Shown here one piece after another: positions 26,594 to 30,632 of a stretch of DNA of 30,632 bases (the first letter of the stretch is position 1; the number at the start of each line of letters is the position of its first letter). A program made the position numbers and the translations under genes. The notes beneath the pieces are model-generated. The model was not told the origin of the DNA, did no database searches, and was given only the letters and a program-made list of their open reading frames with translations. This DNA comes from Candidatus Pelagibacterales bacterium (GTDB lineage Bacteria > Pseudomonadota > Alphaproteobacteria > TMED109), in assembly GCA_002684605.1 (NCBI GenBank), contig NYVM01000003.1:36658-67289 (forward strand). The letters run 5' to 3'.

Positions 26594-27672
26594 ATGGAAA
26601 TCTGACACCTTATAAAGATTTTTACCCTAAAATTGGAATAGGTAGTATGTTATCTCCTACTTCTACGATTATAGGAAATACCGTTTTAGGTTCTAAAAAT
26701 ATAGTTAAAGATAGAGCAGTCTTAAGAGGTGATGGAGCGGAGATTCTTGTAGGAGAAGAAGTATCTTTTTTAGAGAGAAGCACTGTTCATGTAGCTAGTG
26801 ATTTTATGGGCTCTTATATTGGAGACTTTTCTGTCGTTGGAAGGTTTGCTTTAGTGCATGCTTGTAAAATAGGTAAATCTGTAATCATTGGCGATCAAGC
26901 AATCGTAATGGATGGGTCCGTAATTGGAGACAATTGTATCATAACAGCAAATTCTTTAATCCCTCCAGGCAAAACCTTTCCAAATAATTCATTAATTTCT
27001 GGAGCACCAGCAAAAGTAATTAGAACTATAGAAGAACAGGAATATAAAACATTTAAATTAGAAATTTTAGATAATGTAAATACAAATAAAAGTATAGTTA
27101 GGTCTCAAATAGAAGGCGATGACCCTTTAGCAGAATTAGGAATTGAGCCATGGGTCAATTATCAAAAAGGAATGGAAAAAATAAGTTCCAAGGCTTTTTT
27201 GGCGCCGGATGCAATTATTCGAGGAGATATAATTGTAGAAGATAGAGCTAGTATATGGTTTGCTACAATACTTGCTTCTTTACCTGGAGGAAGTATTTCA
27301 ATTGGAGAGGGATCAAATATTCAGGATAATACAATAATTGATGTAAAAACAAACTCTTTAATAATAGGAAAGCGTGTTACAGTAGGACATAATGTAAGAC
27401 TTGCAGGTTGTACTATAGGAGATAACTGTTTGATTGGAATGGGATGCACTATTGAAGATGGAGCAATAATAGAAGAGAATGCATTTGTAGGTGCGCGCGC
27501 AATAATTAAAGCAAACACCGTTGTAAAAGCCAATACTATATTTGCGGGAAGGCCTGCCAGCTATTTTAGAGATGTTAAAGAAGAAGAAGCAAAATTTTTT
27601 AGAATGGGTCAAGAAATATACGAGAGTTTCTCAGCAGATTATATACAAGAGTTAGGTTCTAAAAAACAATAG
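26590..27672 (+). CDS. Tandem gamma-carbonic-anhydrase-like (left-handed beta-helix) protein
   Basis: The 360-residue protein consists of two hexapeptide-repeat domains of gamma-carbonic-anhydrase type, ~18-150 and ~198-345, joined by a linker. The three family zinc histidines are divided. Domain 1 keeps the first (STVH, H67) and third (LVHAC, H90) but has Arg at the second (GR, R85). Domain 2 has Asp at the first (D251), keeps the second (VGH, H267) and has Ala at the third (A272). Each domain ends with the usual G(R/A)PA segment. The start TTG 26590 overlaps the previous stop (TTGA), and ATG 26647 is an alternative. Function is inferred from fold only; it could also be an acyltransferase-like scaffold. 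Confidence 0.82.
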   Translation: MNGNLTPYKDFYPKIGIGSMLSPTSTIIGNTVLGSKNIVKDRAVLRGDGAEILVGEEVSFLERSTVHVASDFMGSYIGDFSVVGRFALVHACKIGKSVIIGDQAIVMDGSVIGDNCIITANSLIPPGKTFPNNSLISGAPAKVIRTIEEQEYKTFKLEILDNVNTNKSIVRSQIEGDDPLAELGIEPWVNYQKGMEKISSKAFLAPDAIIRGDIIVEDRASIWFATILASLPGGSISIGEGSNIQDNTIIDVKTNSLIIGKRVTVGHNVRLAGCTIGDNCLIGMGCTIEDGAIIEENAFVGARAIIKANTVVKANTIFAGRPASYFRDVKEEEAKFFRMGQEIYESFSADYIQELGSKKQ

Positions 27673-27683
27673 GATTATATTAC

Positions 27684-27842
27684 ATGTTATTTATGACTTT
27701 AATAAAATTAATAATCATAGCAGCCGTATTAATAATTTTAAGGATGCTTTTTCCAACTTTAGTAAAAGGCTTTAAACGAATAATGTTTATAATTATTGGC
27801 TCTATGATTATTTTTGCATTAGTTGTTATGTATGCGTCTTAA
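27684..27842 (+). CDS. Small two-helix membrane protein, hypothetical
   Basis: A 52-residue ORF starts at ATG 27684, with AGGA at 27671-27674 about nine bases upstream, and stops at TAA 27840-27842. It consists of two hydrophobic segments (~4-23 and ~33-51) separated by a short loop with PTLVKGFKR, so both termini would lie on the same side of the membrane. It fills the gap between the tandem gamma-CA gene and the helicase gene. I know no family for it. Confidence 0.55.
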   Translation: MLFMTLIKLIIIAAVLIILRMLFPTLVKGFKRIMFIIIGSMIIFALVVMYAS

Positions 27843-27890
27843 AAATCATAATATTTGCAATATTGTCATAGTGACAATTTGGAAAATTAT

Positions 27891-30131
27891 ATGTCACATA
27901 AAATAATAATAAGTAAAAAATTTGGTGAAAAAACAACTTGTACAAAGTGTGGAATAAAATTTTATAATTTAAATAAATCTTCTACACCTTGTCCTAAATG
28001 TGGAGCCGCACAAGTAAAGAGTAAAGCAAAAAAAATACCTAATAAGAAAAAGAGTGCAGTAAAAGAAGCAAGTGTAAACATAATAAGTTTAGTAAGGTTA
28101 GAGGAAAATAAAAAAAAAGCAGAAGTATTAATAAGTAATGAAAAATTAGACGTAAGTAATATTAATAAAACAGGATGGTATTTTTTATCTGAAGATAATA
28201 TTAATACAGACAAAACTATAAATCTTTCTAAAGCAATACACCTTAATAACCCTCCATTAGAAGGAATTATTTCTTATATACAAACATATCCCTTTAAAGG
28301 AATAGGAAAAGAAATAGCAAAAGTCATTGCTCAGTCTGATTTAAGCGAACTTTTTTTAAAAAATAAATTAGATATTAATTATTTGATGATTAGCTGTGGG
28401 TTATCAGAATTCAAAGCTATAAACTTCATAAAAATTTGGAATAAAAGTTTAGATCATAGAGTTTTACAAATATTATTGAGAGAATTAGGGGTTGGTAACG
28501 CTGCTTCTAATGAGATAATAGAAAAGTATAAAGAGCGTGCCTTAGAGTTAATAATGAGTCCATATAAATTATTGGATATAAGTTATTTTACTTTATTAAA
28601 TGTAGATTTAATTGTTCAGAAGCTTCAATTGAAAATTTCTTTAGAGGAAAAAATTATTGGAATAATGCGTTATGTTTTAAAAAGGTTAGAACAATCAAGA
28701 GGACATACGGGTTTTGAGATTCAGCAAGCATATGCAGAATTTATTAAATTATATAAAATAGACCAAGGAGATTTAGATAAAGTTATTAGAGGTTTAAACG
28801 ATACTTTTGTTTTCAAATTTAAAGATAAAGTTGAGTATATTATCACAAAAGAATCCTATGAAAGAGATAAAAATATAGCTCTCGCATTAAAAAAATTAAA
28901 AGAGGCAAAAGTAAGCTTCTTAAAGAAAATTAAAAATTACCGATTGCCAACATCTTTAAAACTTTCAGAAAGCCAAGACGAAGCTTTAAAAAACACCTTA
29001 ACTAATCCAGTATCTATAATAAATGGTGGGCCAGGTACCGGCAAAACACATATGATCCAGGCAATCACACATATATTATCAAAGACTAATATTAATATAT
29101 GCTTGTGTGCACCTACTGGGAAGGCAACTAAGCGCTTAGAGAACATAAAGAGTCTTGAGAAGCTTGGTCCTAAGACCATTCATTTTTTATTAGAAAAAAC
29201 TAAAAATAGTCATGAGCTAAAGATTGACGCATTAATTATTGATGAGTTTTCTATGGTTGATGTAAAGTTAATGGAAAGGCTATTAGATTTATTAGAACCA
29301 GGAAGCATGTTAGTTATGATAGGAGATGCTAATCAACTCCCATCCGTTTCTTCAGGTCAGGTATTTAAAGATTTATTAAATTCTAATAAAATACCGTACA
29401 CAGAATTAAAAGAAAATTTCAGGCAAAAATCAGATAGTAGTATCGTTGGAATTGCCAATCAAATAATTCAAAAGAGTTTTAGAATGCCCAAAGATTTTAC
29501 AGGTGAATTTAAATTTTGGATAGAAAAAGATGAAGTAAAAATAAGAAATAAAATTTTAAAGCTATATCTAGAACATTTACCCAAGGAAAGAAAAATTGAT
29601 GGAGATAAAGACATTCAAATATTATCCCCAATGCGAAAAGGTATACTAGGCATACATGCTTTAAATGCTTCTATACAGAATAGAAAATGGGAAGGTTTGA
29701 ATCCTATATTAGAAAAAAATGAAAAAGAAAGTTTATTTCTGAATGATAAAATAATAAATACAAAAAACAATTATGATTTAGAAATAATGAACGGCGATAT
29801 TGGTGAGATTATTCGAAATGACAAAGAGACAATTGTGAAAATAAATAATCAAGAGGTTTCTTTCAATAAAAAGGATATTTACAGTCTTGAGCCAGCCTAT
29901 GCTATTTCTATTCATAAATCACAGGGCTCTGAATATCCGATTGTAATTATTCCTATATCTAAAGAACATAATCATATGCTAAGCACAAACCTTTTATATA
30001 CGGCAATAACTCGAGCTAAGGATGAAGTTATAATAATAGGCGATCCTGAAGCTTTCATAAATGGAATTAATTCATATTGGAAAACAGAAAGAGATACTTT
30101 CTTACCAGAAGCTTTAGAGAAAATATTCTGA
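27891..30131 (+). CDS. FYDLN-type zinc ribbon fused to RecD2-like ATP-dependent DNA helicase
   Basis: The first ~45 residues (from ATG 27891) resemble the alphaproteobacterial FYDLN-acid family: CTKCGIKFYNLN and CPKCG give zinc ligands C17, C20, C34 and C37. A basic linker follows, then a RecD2-like body with helix-hairpin-helix segments (FKGIGKEIAKVIA) and the SF1B helicase: GGPGTGKT (379-386), LIIDEFSMVD, MIGDANQLPSVSSGQ, NFRQ, ILSPMRKGILG, MNGDIGEI, AISIHKSQGSEYP and LLYTAITRAKDE. GGA lies eight bases before ATG 27891, which is preferred to TTG 27855. Known role of RecD2: 5'-3' helicase in DNA repair. The fusion runs in one uninterrupted frame. It follows the gamma-CA operon by about 50 bases after the small ORF. 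Confidence 0.87.
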   Translation: MSHKIIISKKFGEKTTCTKCGIKFYNLNKSSTPCPKCGAAQVKSKAKKIPNKKKSAVKEASVNIISLVRLEENKKKAEVLISNEKLDVSNINKTGWYFLSEDNINTDKTINLSKAIHLNNPPLEGIISYIQTYPFKGIGKEIAKVIAQSDLSELFLKNKLDINYLMISCGLSEFKAINFIKIWNKSLDHRVLQILLRELGVGNAASNEIIEKYKERALELIMSPYKLLDISYFTLLNVDLIVQKLQLKISLEEKIIGIMRYVLKRLEQSRGHTGFEIQQAYAEFIKLYKIDQGDLDKVIRGLNDTFVFKFKDKVEYIITKESYERDKNIALALKKLKEAKVSFLKKIKNYRLPTSLKLSESQDEALKNTLTNPVSIINGGPGTGKTHMIQAITHILSKTNINICLCAPTGKATKRLENIKSLEKLGPKTIHFLLEKTKNSHELKIDALIIDEFSMVDVKLMERLLDLLEPGSMLVMIGDANQLPSVSSGQVFKDLLNSNKIPYTELKENFRQKSDSSIVGIANQIIQKSFRMPKDFTGEFKFWIEKDEVKIRNKILKLYLEHLPKERKIDGDKDIQILSPMRKGILGIHALNASIQNRKWEGLNPILEKNEKESLFLNDKIINTKNNYDLEIMNGDIGEIIRNDKETIVKINNQEVSFNKKDIYSLEPAYAISIHKSQGSEYPIVIIPISKEHNHMLSTNLLYTAITRAKDEVIIIGDPEAFINGINSYWKTERDTFLPEALEKIF

Positions 30132-30221
30132 AAAACCTTTAAAAGCTATATACATAAAATCTCCATAATTTCTAAAGCCTATACAAATATTTCTAAACTA
30201 TAACTATACTTGTCAACCCCA

Positions 30222-30286
30222 TAAGGACCTAAGTGTATGTATAGTTGTTTATATTGTCCCTCCCCAAACATACTCTTAGGTCTTTA
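30222..30286. other. Long hairpin with C-rich loop; candidate structured RNA
   Basis: Arms 30222-30240 and 30268-30286 pair over 19 positions: 17 Watson-Crick, one G.T and one T.T mismatch. The 27-base loop contains GTCCCTCCCC (30256-30265), complementary to Shine-Dalgarno-like sequence. No T tract follows on either strand. An exact TTGACA lies on the minus strand just outside the left arm (complement of 30211-30216), without a good -10. The hairpin lies ~90 bases after the RecD2-like gene. Confidence 0.55.
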
Positions 30287-30452
30287 ACAATAATCAAAGG
30301 AATATCAGAGTAAGTATAATAATTGAAAATAGTTTTCTTATCTAAGTTGAAAAAAACTGATTGGGTAAAAAAATTGTGGCGCAGAAATGGCACCAAAAAT
30401 AAAACCCATTTTTTATATATCAGAAAAAACTTAATAAAATCAATACTCTAAA

Positions 30453-30502
30453 TGGCTCCGCGGGTAAGATTAGAACTTACGGTCGATCGGTTAACAGCCG
30501 AT
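30453..30502 (-). pseudogene. Truncated tRNA-Asn (GTT), 3' half; possible att-site remnant
   Basis: The reverse complement gives an anticodon arm (ATCGG, loop CTGTTAA, CCGAT), a short variable loop, a T arm (GTAAG/CTTAC) and an acceptor 3' strand ending GCCA. The anticodon is GTT. Bases on the 5' side do not form a D arm and do not supply a strand to pair with the acceptor. The T loop is TTCTAAT instead of TTCGAAT, a change at the conserved purine 57. The fragment therefore begins at the anticodon stem and is not a working tRNA. Duplicated tRNA 3' halves are typical of integrase attachment sites. Confidence 0.7.
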
Positions 30503-30605
30503 TAATGTAATTATATAAAATCTTCATAAATTCCCCATTAAGTATTCATATTAGTATTTTAATATAATTCTATATTTTAATAAGGAGTTTAAGTTAGTTT
30601 TTCAT

Positions 30606-30632
30606 ATGAAAGTTGGAAGGAAATACTTTGGA
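30606..30632 (+). CDS. Possible start of a gene cut by the window end
   Basis: ATG 30606 opens a frame, MKVGRKYFG, still open at the last base. The purine-rich AAGGAG upstream is poorly spaced. Nine residues are too few to name a family, and the call is tentative. Confidence 0.25.

Larger units (their letters stand above)
30132..30605. other. Gene-poor region
   Basis: About 470 bases without a credible ORF. It holds the hairpin at 30222-30286, an 8-bp alternative pairing (30202-30209 with 30239-30246) and the tRNA-Asn fragment at 30453-30502. The rest is AT-rich, and I see nothing else in it beyond AAGGAG at 30582-30587, which lies too far (18 bases) from ATG 30606 to be its normal ribosome binding site. 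Confidence 0.6.

Noticed and set aside
27855..27890. Extension of the RecD2 fusion to TTG 27855
   Set aside because: The extra 12 residues have no ribosome binding site and precede the well-placed GGA before ATG 27891.
30361..30412. Possible terminator or second tRNA remnant around TGGCGC and ACCCATTTTTT
   Set aside because: The complementary segments (ATTGGGT with ACCCATT) are short and far apart. The TGGCGC match to the tRNA-Arg end is only six bases, with no T-arm sequence.

Overview
The window is AT-rich (about one third G+C by eye) and densely coded. Its left half follows the translation/RNA-processing gene order typical of Alphaproteobacteria: corC - lnt - metK - trmB - rimP - nusA - ylxR - infB - rbfA - truB - rpsO - pnp. 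The short spacers, low G+C and accessory content (secreted gamma-glutamyltransferase, phytanoyl-CoA-type dioxygenase, Tat amidohydrolase, NosR-like protein) suggest a streamlined, probably free-living marine alphaproteobacterium. The clade cannot be fixed from this sequence.

Layout. 1-3811: end of corC, then lnt, metK and trmB; trmB is broken in this sequence by a 9-A run. 3808-3896: a sigma70-like promoter followed at once by an intrinsic terminator, directly in front of the rimP-nusA-ylxR-infB-rbfA-truB-rpsO-pnp run (3907-12887). 12913-14322: a nitronate-monooxygenase-family flavoprotein with a C-terminal cysteine cluster, closed by a hairpin shared with the convergent genes. 14361-16561 (minus): a small secreted protein and a Tat-type amidohydrolase, separated by a strong terminator. 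16712-19263: a NosR-like membrane flavo/iron-sulfur protein and a doubtful small ORF. 19269-22284 (minus): an SF2 helicase, tRNA-Arg(ACG) and panC. 22413-24176: ggt. 24466-27672: a tight three-gene unit (PhyH dioxygenase, NAD oxidoreductase with SAF domain, tandem gamma-carbonic-anhydrase-like protein), then a 52-residue membrane protein and a FYDLN-type zinc ribbon fused to a RecD2-type helicase. 30132-30605: about 470 bases without a gene, holding a long hairpin and the 3' half of a tRNA-Asn.

Most interesting points. (1) A promoter-terminator leader before the nusA operon suggests attenuation by NusA itself. (2) The tandem gamma-carbonic-anhydrase protein has split the three zinc histidines between its two halves in a complementary way. 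(3) A FYDLN-like zinc ribbon is fused to RecD2. (4) Two intergenic hairpins unrelated in stem sequence share a 17-19 bp stem and a C-rich loop able to pair with Shine-Dalgarno sequences. (5) A tRNA-Asn 3' half looks like an old integration site. (6) trmB carries a one-base deficit in an A9 tract. TTG starts are frequent (nusA, truB, the flavoprotein, the NosR-like gene, probably the gamma-CA gene), several with clear Shine-Dalgarno sequences.
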